Shown here: in pieces, positions 42,301 through 49,835 of the stretch
Position numbering within the stretch: the first letter of the stretch is position 1
How the letters are laid out: every line of letters begins with the position of its first letter
Source: Coccinella septempunctata
Lineage: Eukaryota > Arthropoda > Insecta > Coleoptera > Coccinellidae
Length of the DNA stretch: 64,000 bases
Assembly (NCBI RefSeq): GCF_907165205.1
Contig: NC_058193.1
Span: forward strand, 13,933,544 to 13,997,543
Direction: 5' to 3'
Position numbers and translations under genes: made by a program
Notes under the pieces: generated by a model
The model's input: the letters and a program-made list of their open reading frames with translations, nothing else
Told to the model about the DNA's origin: nothing
Database searches by the model: none

Positions 42301-44518
42301 TTCCAATTGAGATGCACATGTTGAATTTCAGTTCGATAGTTCAGATAGGAATTCAGATTTCAGTGGTCAATTCGGCAAAGTGTGATATCAATTCCTCAAA
42401 AACTGTTGGACCAATTCGACCCAAATCTTGAAACTGCACATAGTTTTCGAATTGAGATGCACATGTTGAATTTCAGTTCGATAGTTCTGATAGAAATTGA
42501 GATTTCAGTGGTCGATTCGACAAAGTATCATTTCAATTCCTGAGGAAGTAGTGGATCAATTCGAACCAAATCTTGAAACTGCACATAGTTTTCGAATTGA
42601 GATGCACATGTTGAATTTCAGTTCGATAGTTCAGATAGGAATTGAGATTTCAGTGGTCAATTCGGCAAAGTGTGATATCGAAAACTGTTGAATCAATTCG
42701 AACCAAATCTTGGAACTGGACATAGTTCTCGAATTGAGATACACATGTTGAATTTCAGTTCGATAGTTCTGATAGGAATTGAGATTTCAGTGGTCAATTC
42801 GGCAAAGTGTGATATCAATTCCTCGAAAACTGTTGGATCAATTCGAACCAAATCTTGAAATTTTACACAGTTTTCGAATTGAGATGCACATGTTGAATTT
42901 CAGTTCGATAGTTCAGATAGGAATTGAGAATTCAGTGGTCAATTCGGCAAAGTGTGATATCAAAGCCTCGAAAACTGTTGGATCAACACGAACCAAATCT
43001 TGAAACTGCACATAGTTTTCGAATTGAGATCCACATGTTGAATTTCAGTTCGATAGTTCAGATAGGAATTGAGATTTCAGTGGTCAATTCGGCAAAGTGT
43101 GATATCCATACCTCAAAAACTGTTGGATCAATTCGAACCAAATCTTGAAACTGCACATAGTTTTCGAAATGAGATGCACATGTTGAATTTCAGATCGATA
43201 GTTCTGATAAGAATGGAGATTTCAGTGGTCAATTCGGCAAAGTGTCATATCAAATCCTCGAAAACTGTTGGATCAATTCGAACCAAATCTTGAAACTGCA
43301 CATAGTTTTCGAATTGAGATTCACACGTTGAATTTCAGTTCGATAGTTCAGATAGGAATTGAGATTTCAGTGGTCAATTCGGCAAAGTGTGATATCAAAT
43401 CCTCGAAAACTGTTGGATCAACTCGAACCAAATCTTGAAACTGCACATAGTTTTCGGATTGAGATTCACATGTTGAATTTCAGTTCGATAGTTCAGATAG
43501 GAATTGAGATTTCAGTGGTCAATTCGGCAAAGTGTGATATCAATTCCTCGAAAACTGTTGGATCAATTCGAACCGAATCTTGAAACTGCACATAGTTTTC
43601 GAAATGAGATGCACATGTTGAATTTCAGTTCGATAGTTCAGATAGGAATTGAGATTTCAGTGGTCAATTCGGCAAAGTGTGATATCAATTCCTCGAAAAC
43701 TGTTGGATCAATTCGAACCAAATCTTGGAACTGCACATAGTTTTCGAATTGAGATGCACATGTTGAATTTCAGTTCGATAGTTCTGATAGGAATTGAGAT
43801 TTCAGTGGTCAATTCGGCAAAGTGTGATAACAATTCCTCGAAAACTGTTGGATCAATTCGAACCAAATCTTGAAACTGCACATAGTTTTCGAAATGAGAT
43901 GCACATGTTGAATTTCAGATCGATAGTTCTGATAGGAATGGAGATTTCAGTAGTCGATTCGACAAAATATCATTTCAATTCCTAAGGAACTATTGGATCA
44001 ATTCGAACCAAATCTTGAAACTGCACATAATTTTCGAAATGAGATTCACATGTTGAATTTCAGTTCGATAGTTCAGATAGGAATTGAGATTTCAGTGGAC
44101 GATTCGACATAGTATCATTTGAATTCCTAAGGAACTATTGGATCAATTCGACCCAAATCTCGAAACTGTACACAGTTTTCGAATTGAGATGCACATGTTG
44201 AATTTCAGTTCGATAGTTCAAATAGGAATTGAGATTTTAGTGGTCAATTCGGCAAAGTGTGATATCAATTCCTCGAAAACTGTTGGATCAATTCGAACCA
44301 AATCTTGAAACTGCACATAGTTTTCGGATTGAGATGCACATGTTGAATTTCAGTTCTATAGTTCAGATAGGAATTGAGATTTCAGTGGACGATTCGACAT
44401 AGTATCATTTGAATTCCTAAGGAACTATTGGATCAATTCGACCCAAATCTCGAAACTGTACACAGTTTTCGAATTGAGATGCACATGTTGAATTTCAGTT
44501 CGATAGTTCAGATAGGAA

Positions 44519-45524
44519 TTGAGATTTCAGTGGTCAATTCGGCAAAGTAAGATATCAATTCCTCGAAAACAGTTGGATCAATTCGAACCAAATCTTGAAA
44601 TTTTACACAGTTTTCCAATTGAGATGCACATGTTGAATTTCAGTTCGATAGTTCAGATAGGAATTGAGATTTCAGTGGTCTATTCGGCGAAGTGTGATAT
44701 CCATACCTCTAAAACTGTTGGATCAATTCGAACCAAATCTTGAAACTGCACATAGTTTTCGAAATGAGATGCACATGTTGAATTTCAGATCGATAGTTTT
44801 GATAGGAATGGAGATTTCAGTAGTCGAGTCGACAAAATATCATTTCAATTCCTAAGGAACTATTAGATCAATTCGAACCAAATCTTGAAATTTTACACAG
44901 TTTTCGAATTGAGATGCACATGTTGAATTTCAGTTCGATAGTTCAAATAGGAATTGAGATTTTAGTGGTCAATTCGGCAAAGTGTGATATCAATTCCTCG
45001 AAAACTGTTGGATCAATTCGAACCAAATCTTGAAACTGCACATAGTTTTCGGATTGAGATGCACATGTTGAATTTCAGTTCGATAGTTCAGATAGGAATT
45101 GAGATTTCAGTGGACGATTCGACATAGTATCATTTGAATTCCTAAGGAACTATTGGATCAATTCGACCCAAATCTCGAAACTGTACACAGTTTTCGAATT
45201 GAGATGCACATGTTGAATTTCAGTTCGATAGTTCAGATAGGAATTGAGATTTCAGTGGTCAATTCGGCAAAGTAAGATATCAATTCCTCGAAAACAGTTG
45301 GATCAATTCGAACCAAATCTTGAAATTTTACACAGTTTTCCAATTGAGATGCACATGTTGAATTTCAGTTCGATAGTTCAGATAGGAATTGAGATTTCAG
45401 TGGTCTATACGGCGAAGTGTGATATCCATACCTCTAAAACTGTTGGATCAATTCGAACCAAATCTTGAAACTGCACATAGTTTTCGAAATGAGATGCACA
45501 TGTTGAATTTCAGATCGATAGTTC

Positions 45525-45525
<1 letters not shown>
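44519..45525 (+). repeat. Five-monomer (725-bp) repeat next to the LINE
   Basis: The order CAAAGTAAGATATC monomer, then GGCGAAGTGTGATATCC monomer with CCTCTAAAACTG, at 44519-44808 recurs at 45244-45525, 725 bp later. Other members of this local order lie to the right of the LINE (51097, 52648). The LINE sits in the second copy. The neighbouring copy carries a private GGTCTATACGGCG near 45402. Confidence 0.8.
45520..45525. repeat. Target-site duplication, 3' side of LINE
   Basis: AGTTCA precedes the AAT repeats here and is repeated at 49677-49682. The last A also counts as the first base of the AAT tract, so the duplication is 5 or 6 bp. Plus-strand first-strand synthesis would have started at GATAGTTCA. 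Confidence 0.8.

Positions 45526-45554
<29 letters not shown>
45525..45554 (-). repeat. (ATT)10 microsatellite tail of the LINE
   Basis: Ten uninterrupted AAT units on the plus strand read as (ATT)10 at the 3' end of the minus-strand element. Several LINE clades end in short tandem repeats instead of poly(A), and this tail is used in target-primed reverse transcription. The absence of any interruption supports a recent insertion. Confidence 0.93.
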
Positions 45555-45555
<1 letters not shown>

Positions 45556-45561
45556 TTTATT
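45556..45561 (-). promoter_or_regulatory. Possible polyadenylation signal AATAAA
   Basis: On the minus strand AATAAA lies 1 nt before the (ATT)10 tail and about 65 nt after the ORF2 stop codon. It could serve as a cleavage signal, though it may simply be part of the conserved 3' end read by the element's own reverse transcriptase. Confidence 0.45.
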
Positions 45562-45626
45562 TCAAAGAATGTCACAAGTACATGGTAAATGCACATTAAA
45601 TGAAACAACGTCAAAAACCTTACACC

Positions 45627-48572
45627 CTATCTGTCTAGGTAATCTCCAATGGAATAGGGTTCTAGTGTGATGAGCATCTCTTTCAAATTCTTTTTGAAGA
45701 CATAAATGCTTTTACAATTTTTCAATTCATCAGGAAGTCTATTGAACATTCTGATACAGGCATAAGTTGGGTGTTTCTCAGTGATAGAAAGTCTATGTTT
45801 GGGGTAACAAATATCAAAATTCCGAGTGTGATAAGTATGCATTGAACTACATAGTTTATATTCACCTAGGTTCCTAAACATATAGATCAACAATTCATAA
45901 ATATAAAGAGAATATACGGTTAACATTTTGTTCTCTTTGAAAACTCCCCTGCATGATTCCCTGTAACCCAGCCCAAAGATGATTCTGATGATTCTTTTCT
46001 GGATGCGGAAAATCTCTTGTAATCCAGAACATGCCCCATAGAAAATCAAACCGAATCTCAGTAAGCTCTCAAAGTTGGCAAAATAAAATATTCTTAGCGA
46101 ATCAGCATTTAAGTATTGGCTGGTTATTCTCAAGTTATAAACAACAGAGTTTAATTTCTTTCCCAGACTGATAATATGGGCTTCCCATTTGAGGTTTTCG
46201 TCTAAATGGACTCCTAAAAATTTTGTTGTGGTTTTAGGTTTTGTTACTAGGTTTTCCAATTTGATAGTAGTTGGTGTCTGTATCCTCTGTTGTGATGTTC
46301 TGAAGAGTATAACATTCGTTTTATCAGCGTTGAGAAATAATCCATTCTTCTTGAACCATTCTTCAATTCTATTGAACAGCAAAGAACTGGTCCTGAGTAG
46401 CTGAGGATAATCCGAACCTGGTACTAGCATACTCGTGTCATCTGCATAGTTTGTGAGAAGACAATCAGTTAGATTGTTTTCCGTGGGCATTTCATCCGAG
46501 TATCTGCTTTCATTTTCTTCCCCTGATGTATTAATCTTGCTCATGTCATTCAAAAACTCTCGTAATTCTTCAGCAATTCCAACTGCGCCGCCTAGAACCT
46601 CTTCTACTGTAGCATTCTCGTCCCAAGTATCCTCAAGGATAGTAGATACGTCGTTAATAAAGAGAACAAATATGATGGGGCCTAATATGCTTCCCTGTCC
46701 AACACCTGAGGGGTTCTCTTGGATTTCCGATTTGGAGATGTTGCCATCTTGTTTTATGACTGTTCTTTGTCTTCTGTTTCCTAAGTACGACTTGAACCAA
46801 TCTAGTGCAATGCCTCTCACACCATATTTTTCAAGTTTCATCAAGATGTATTCATGGCTGAGACAATCAAATGCCTTAGATAGATCCAAAAATATGCCCA
46901 ATAGGATTTCATTTTTTTCAAATGCTTCAACAATTTTTTCTGTAAACTGCAGTATGGCACTTGTTACAGACTTTCCTCTAATGTAACCGTGCTGGTTTTT
47001 GTTAAGTATGCTACATTTGCTAAGAAAGCTCACCAACCTGTTGCACGCAGCCATCTCAAATATTTTAGAGAACGATGGCAATATGCTAATGGGCCTATAA
47101 CTTTCAAACAAACTGCGATCCCCTTTCTTATAGACAGGAATTACTGAAGCTAATTTTAATTGTTCAGGGAAAATTCCATATACAAAAGAATTATTAACCA
47201 TATAACTCAGAACTTCTGTTATACTACTCAAACATTGCTTGATGATAATTATTGGTATTTCGTCATCTCCACTGGTAAATTTATTCTTGAGTCTTTTACC
47301 CAATGATAGGATCTCATTTTCTGTAACGGGGTTCAAGAAGAAAGACAGTTGGTTTGGAAGAATGTTACAGCTGAAAGTAGATCTTGTACTGTTCTGCATC
47401 AGATTAGGTATTACTTCTAGCAAGAAGCTATTATAGTGATTAGCTGTTTCAGCTGGAGTTCCCTTGAAGTGACTATTGGAATTGGAATGCTTGTCTTTAC
47501 CAACCACATCGTTGTATATGGCCCACATTGTTTTTGTTTTATTATCTGATAGAGAAATTTTTCTGTGATAGTTGTTCGAACGACTTTTAATTAGTAAGTT
47601 GTTATACTCCTTCTTGAACCGATTGTATGTTTGTTTCATTTCAGGGTGATAGTGCGAGATTAACTGTAATGCACTGAGTTTGTTTTTCCATTCCTCTATC
47701 TCTGGGTCGAAGGTTTTGGGCTTGCACCGTTGTGGGACAACTAGTTTGAGTGGAAAGCATTCATGGAACAGTCTCAGAAAGAGATTCATGAAACAATTCC
47801 ATTGTGAATTTACTTGACTCTCTCCCGCGTTATATACCTGTTGCCAATCTTGTTCTGTCAGTTTTTTGGAAAAAATTTCTATACTTTCGGACGTATAAGT
47901 TCTTTTGTAGTACGTGCTAGGTTTAATAGCAAAGTTCAATGTGAATGAGAGTTTAAGCCCTAAGTGATCTGAGACAGCCGTATACAATACATCGGTTGAA
48001 CAGATATATTCACAGTTAGTGAGAACATTATCTATACCTGATCTAGATGTAGGAGTTATTCTAGTGTATTCATTGAAAGCAGAACTGAATGAATATGAAC
48101 TGAGTAGGAGGTTCATTCTGACAATATTATTGTGATCATCTTTCAAATCAATATTAAAATCACCTGATATAAAAGTTAATTTTCTGTCCAAGACAAGTAC
48201 TTCCAAGACATCTTCTAGTTTTTCGTAAAATAATTCTTGTGAGCTCTTGGGTGACCGATAAACACTGATAACAACGACACTTTGATTGCCCATAAAACAC
48301 TCCACTGCAGCACACTCAAACACTCGATGCTCAGCTAAGTTATTTATTCGTTGGTGGACTCTATATTTGGTACCGTTCTTGATGTAAACAGCAGCTCCTC
48401 CATGCCTTCTCTCCTGTCGACAGTAGTGGGTAGCCAGGGTGAAGTTCTGTACTTTGTATGATTGAAGCTGTGCTTCAGTCTTCCAGTGCTCAGATAATGT
48501 GAGGAAATGGCAATCTGGATGTCCTTCGAGTAAGGTGTTCAGTTCATTTATACTGTTTCCTATGGACTGCAT
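45627..48572 (-). CDS. LINE ORF2: AP endonuclease and reverse transcriptase
   Basis: This 981-residue frame encodes the enzymes of target-primed reverse transcription. Endonuclease signatures are LTLSEHW (24-30, with Glu28), HGGAAVYIKNG (57-67), VISVYRSP (101-108), SGDFNID (136-142), SRSGIDNV (176-183) and SDH (201-203). RT motif A is FLDLSKAFD (561-569), motif B GVGQGSILGP (623-632), and the catalytic YADD is at 709-712. Motif D is LNADKTN (747-753) and FLGVHLD is at 785-791. The usual Pro of GVPQGS is Gly here (residue 625), and 67 residues separate LFIND (637-641) from YADD, far more than the usual twenty or so. The C-terminal region has no RNase H. The coordinates start at the first AUG, but the frame is open upstream to 48659 and contains LISQN just before this Met, a likely endonuclease Asn motif. 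The true N-terminus probably comes from ORF1 by frameshifting or from a non-AUG start. Confidence 0.93.
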   Translation of the reverse strand: MQSIGNSINELNTLLEGHPDCHFLTLSEHWKTEAQLQSYKVQNFTLATHYCRQERRHGGAAVYIKNGTKYRVHQRINNLAEHRVFECAAVECFMGNQSVVVISVYRSPKSSQELFYEKLEDVLEVLVLDRKLTFISGDFNIDLKDDHNNIVRMNLLLSSYSFSSAFNEYTRITPTSRSGIDNVLTNCEYICSTDVLYTAVSDHLGLKLSFTLNFAIKPSTYYKRTYTSESIEIFSKKLTEQDWQQVYNAGESQVNSQWNCFMNLFLRLFHECFPLKLVVPQRCKPKTFDPEIEEWKNKLSALQLISHYHPEMKQTYNRFKKEYNNLLIKSRSNNYHRKISLSDNKTKTMWAIYNDVVGKDKHSNSNSHFKGTPAETANHYNSFLLEVIPNLMQNSTRSTFSCNILPNQLSFFLNPVTENEILSLGKRLKNKFTSGDDEIPIIIIKQCLSSITEVLSYMVNNSFVYGIFPEQLKLASVIPVYKKGDRSLFESYRPISILPSFSKIFEMAACNRLVSFLSKCSILNKNQHGYIRGKSVTSAILQFTEKIVEAFEKNEILLGIFLDLSKAFDCLSHEYILMKLEKYGVRGIALDWFKSYLGNRRQRTVIKQDGNISKSEIQENPSGVGQGSILGPIIFVLFINDVSTILEDTWDENATVEEVLGGAVGIAEELREFLNDMSKINTSGEENESRYSDEMPTENNLTDCLLTNYADDTSMLVPGSDYPQLLRTSSLLFNRIEEWFKKNGLFLNADKTNVILFRTSQQRIQTPTTIKLENLVTKPKTTTKFLGVHLDENLKWEAHIISLGKKLNSVVYNLRITSQYLNADSLRIFYFANFESLLRFGLIFYGACSGLQEIFRIQKRIIRIIFGLGYRESCRGVFKENKMLTVYSLYIYELLIYMFRNLGEYKLCSSMHTYHTRNFDICYPKHRLSITEKHPTYACIRMFNRLPDELKNCKSIYVFKKNLKEMLITLEPYSIGDYLDR

Positions 48573-48616
48573 ATTCTGCGATATGAGGCTTACTGGGTGT
48601 GCTGATCTTTTGTTTC

Positions 48617-48626
48617 TTATAAAAAA
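48617..48626 (-). promoter_or_regulatory. Candidate -1 ribosomal frameshift site at the ORF1/ORF2 overlap
   Basis: On the minus strand the last ORF1 codons read GAT TTT TTA TAA, which contains T TTT TTA in the correct phase for a X XXY YYZ slippery heptamer, with the stop codon immediately after. A -1 slip continues as ATA AGA AAC AAA and runs without a stop through LISQN into ORF2. Downstream structure is weak: only a 5-bp CATAT/ATATG stem (48570-48585), about 35 nt from the slip site, was seen. The sequence match is direct; its function is inferred. Confidence 0.6.
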
Positions 48627-49663
48627 TCGCCTCCTTGTTGATCTAAGAAGTCTTTGTGTTTATGGAAGTCAAAGCGCTTTATTCCGACTCCATCAGGCCA
48701 AAAATCTGATGCGTACATATCGTCCTTTTTGTTGAAAGGAGCTGTTACTACATATCGCCGTAGACTGTTCTCAGAGGTTGGTATTTCTTTGACATTAACT
48801 TCAGCGTTTTCGAATCCAGGAGACTTTTTGATATAGTCCTTTATTTTTACTTCCGTTGCGTTCCTGTTTACTCTGTAAAGATATATCCATATTTTCTTTT
48901 TCGGACCACTGAAATCGGTCTGCCTTTGACCCGTGCCTATATTTTTAGGAATTGTTGATTTCCTATTCTTTTTGTTCCTAACTGTGATAAATTCTTCTTT
49001 TCCGTTTGGAATTTCTGAATTCCGCTCAGTTGTAATCGGTTGCTTTTGTTTTGTTTCATTTAAGGTTAGAGTCTGTGATTTCTCTGTGTTTTTGGGTATG
49101 TTCAGAGTGACAGCGTTGCTGTATAGTTTTTCTGAATTCTGTGATTTGTGCTTACTGCGAGTTAGTGGAGGCATCTTTTGCGTAGACGACGTACTTTCTT
49201 GATTGGTTAAGTTTGTTTTACAGGTGTCCGTTCTCGCAGTTGCGTAGTTTGCAACACTGTTTATATTTACCTCACTATCTGAGCGATTTTTTATTTCCTC
49301 CTTTTCCCGTATTTGTTCTTCAAGTGTAGTTACTCTATCCATTAGGAATTTGTTGTTCGTTTTCAGGATATTATTTTTGTCCCGTGTTTCCTCGACTAGT
49401 TCTCGTAGGTAACGAATTTCGGTTAAAAGATTTTCTTTGTCACTTCCTTGCAGTGCCTCGTTGTTTCGTTTTTCACAACATATCACTTTCACGTGGTCGA
49501 TCACTGTTAAATTTGACAATTTCTTAATGCAGCCCTTGTGGTAAACTGAGAAACAATTGATGCAGACTTTCACACTGCATTTCTTAGTTTTACAGCACTT
49601 TAAGAATAATTCAGGTTCGGATTGCTCAGAGCAATCCGACAACGCGTCTTCTTCATCTGGCAT
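48617..49663 (-). CDS. LINE ORF1: PHD-like zinc finger, coiled coil, RNA-binding-like C-terminal domain
   Basis: This 348-residue frame is counted from the first ATG (49661-49663); the GTG just before it is not a likely eukaryotic start. An acidic N-terminus precedes a Cys/His cluster: Cys23-Cys24, Cys29, Cys34-x2-Cys37, His42-x2-Cys45 and Cys62-Cys63. This resembles the PHD/RING-type fingers found in ORF1 of insect CR1-like elements. A Leu/Glu-rich heptad stretch at about 75-120 is a probable coiled coil for oligomerisation. A polar, low-complexity linker rich in Lys, Thr and Asn follows. The C-terminal 90 residues (KKKIWIYLYRVNR through WPDGVGIKRFDFHK) look like the RRM-like domain common in these ORF1 proteins. 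It probably packages element RNA. Its stop codon follows a U UUU UUA heptamer, and it overlaps the open ORF2 frame by about 40 nt. Confidence 0.9.
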   Translation of the reverse strand: MPDEEDALSDCSEQSEPELFLKCCKTKKCSVKVCINCFSVYHKGCIKKLSNLTVIDHVKVICCEKRNNEALQGSDKENLLTEIRYLRELVEETRDKNNILKTNNKFLMDRVTTLEEQIREKEEIKNRSDSEVNINSVANYATARTDTCKTNLTNQESTSSTQKMPPLTRSKHKSQNSEKLYSNAVTLNIPKNTEKSQTLTLNETKQKQPITTERNSEIPNGKEEFITVRNKKNRKSTIPKNIGTGQRQTDFSGPKKKIWIYLYRVNRNATEVKIKDYIKKSPGFENAEVNVKEIPTSENSLRRYVVTAPFNKKDDMYASDFWPDGVGIKRFDFHKHKDFLDQQGGDFL

Positions 49664-49676
49664 CACGATAACAACC

Positions 49677-49682
49677 AGTTCA
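49677..49682. repeat. Target-site duplication, 5' side of LINE
   Basis: AGTTCA follows the element's last base and continues as normal satellite (GATAGGAATTGAG). Removing the element and one copy of AGTTCA gives a continuous monomer in correct 145-bp phase. Confidence 0.8.
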
Positions 49683-49835
49683 GATAGGAATTGAGATTTC
49701 AGTGGTCAATTCGGCAAAGTGTGATATCAAATCCTCGAAAACTGTTGGATCAACTCGAACCAAATCTTGAAACTGCACATAGTTTTCGGATTGAGATTCA
49801 CATGTTGAATTTCAGTTCGATAGTTCAGATAGGAA

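Larger units (their letters stand above)
1..45525 (+). repeat. 145-bp satellite tandem array, left arm (about 314 monomers)
   Basis: The same sequence recurs every 145 bp, head to tail and always in one orientation. Each monomer carries the landmarks GAGATTTCAGTGG, TCAATTCGGCAAAGTG, GATATCAATTCCTCGAAAAC, GGATCAATTCGAACCAAATC, CTGCACATAGTTTTCG, GAGATGCACATGTTGAATTT and CAGTTCGATAGTTCAGATAGG in that order, with substitutions that define monomer types. Phase starts (the base before TGAGATTTCAG) fall at 73, 218, 363, 508, 653 and so on. The commonest form is about 37% GC. The forward frame has few stops, which produces many spurious overlapping 60-100 residue open frames. This kind of array is typical of centromeric or pericentromeric heterochromatin. 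That location is inference, and I do not recognise the family. Confidence 0.97.
45526..49676 (-). mobile_element. CR1/Jockey-group non-LTR retrotransposon (LINE), near full length
   Basis: A 4.15-kb non-satellite segment lies on the minus strand between two satellite arms. In element order it has a 5' end about 13 nt before the ORF1 ATG, ORF1, ORF2 with endonuclease and reverse transcriptase, a short 3' UTR of about 70 nt with AATAAA, and an (ATT)10 tail. It is flanked by AGTTCA on both sides. Both frames lack internal stops, so it is probably young and may be coding-competent. The domain order, the lack of RNase H and the C-terminal region after the RT fit CR1-group elements of arthropods, most like Daphne. 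That subfamily is inferred from remembered motif style, not from a search. The very short 5' leader suggests slight 5' truncation. Confidence 0.93.

Noticed and set aside
73..45468. Hundreds of overlapping 60-100 residue open frames, one per 145-bp monomer, that look like a repeated protein family
   Set aside because: They start at TTG within the satellite repeat and end in the next monomer. They overlap each other by about 80 bp and shift frame by one base per monomer (145 is not a multiple of 3). They are a by-product of the repeat.
45525..45554. The (AAT)10 tract as an independent microsatellite
   Set aside because: It sits exactly at the 3' end of the LINE next to the target-site duplication, so it is the element's tail.
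48570..48585. Hairpin CATAT/ATATG as the stimulator of frameshifting
   Set aside because: It is only 5 bp, AT-rich and about 35 nt from the slip site, where stimulators usually lie 5-9 nt away. It is mentioned but not claimed.
46189..49202. Plus-strand open frames inside the LINE, the longest 177 codons at 46453-46986
   Set aside because: They lie antisense to the well-supported ORF1 and ORF2 and show no recognisable domain.
49664..49666. GTG at 49664-49666 as the ORF1 start
   Set aside because: An ATG follows immediately and is the more likely eukaryotic start. Adding one residue changes nothing else.
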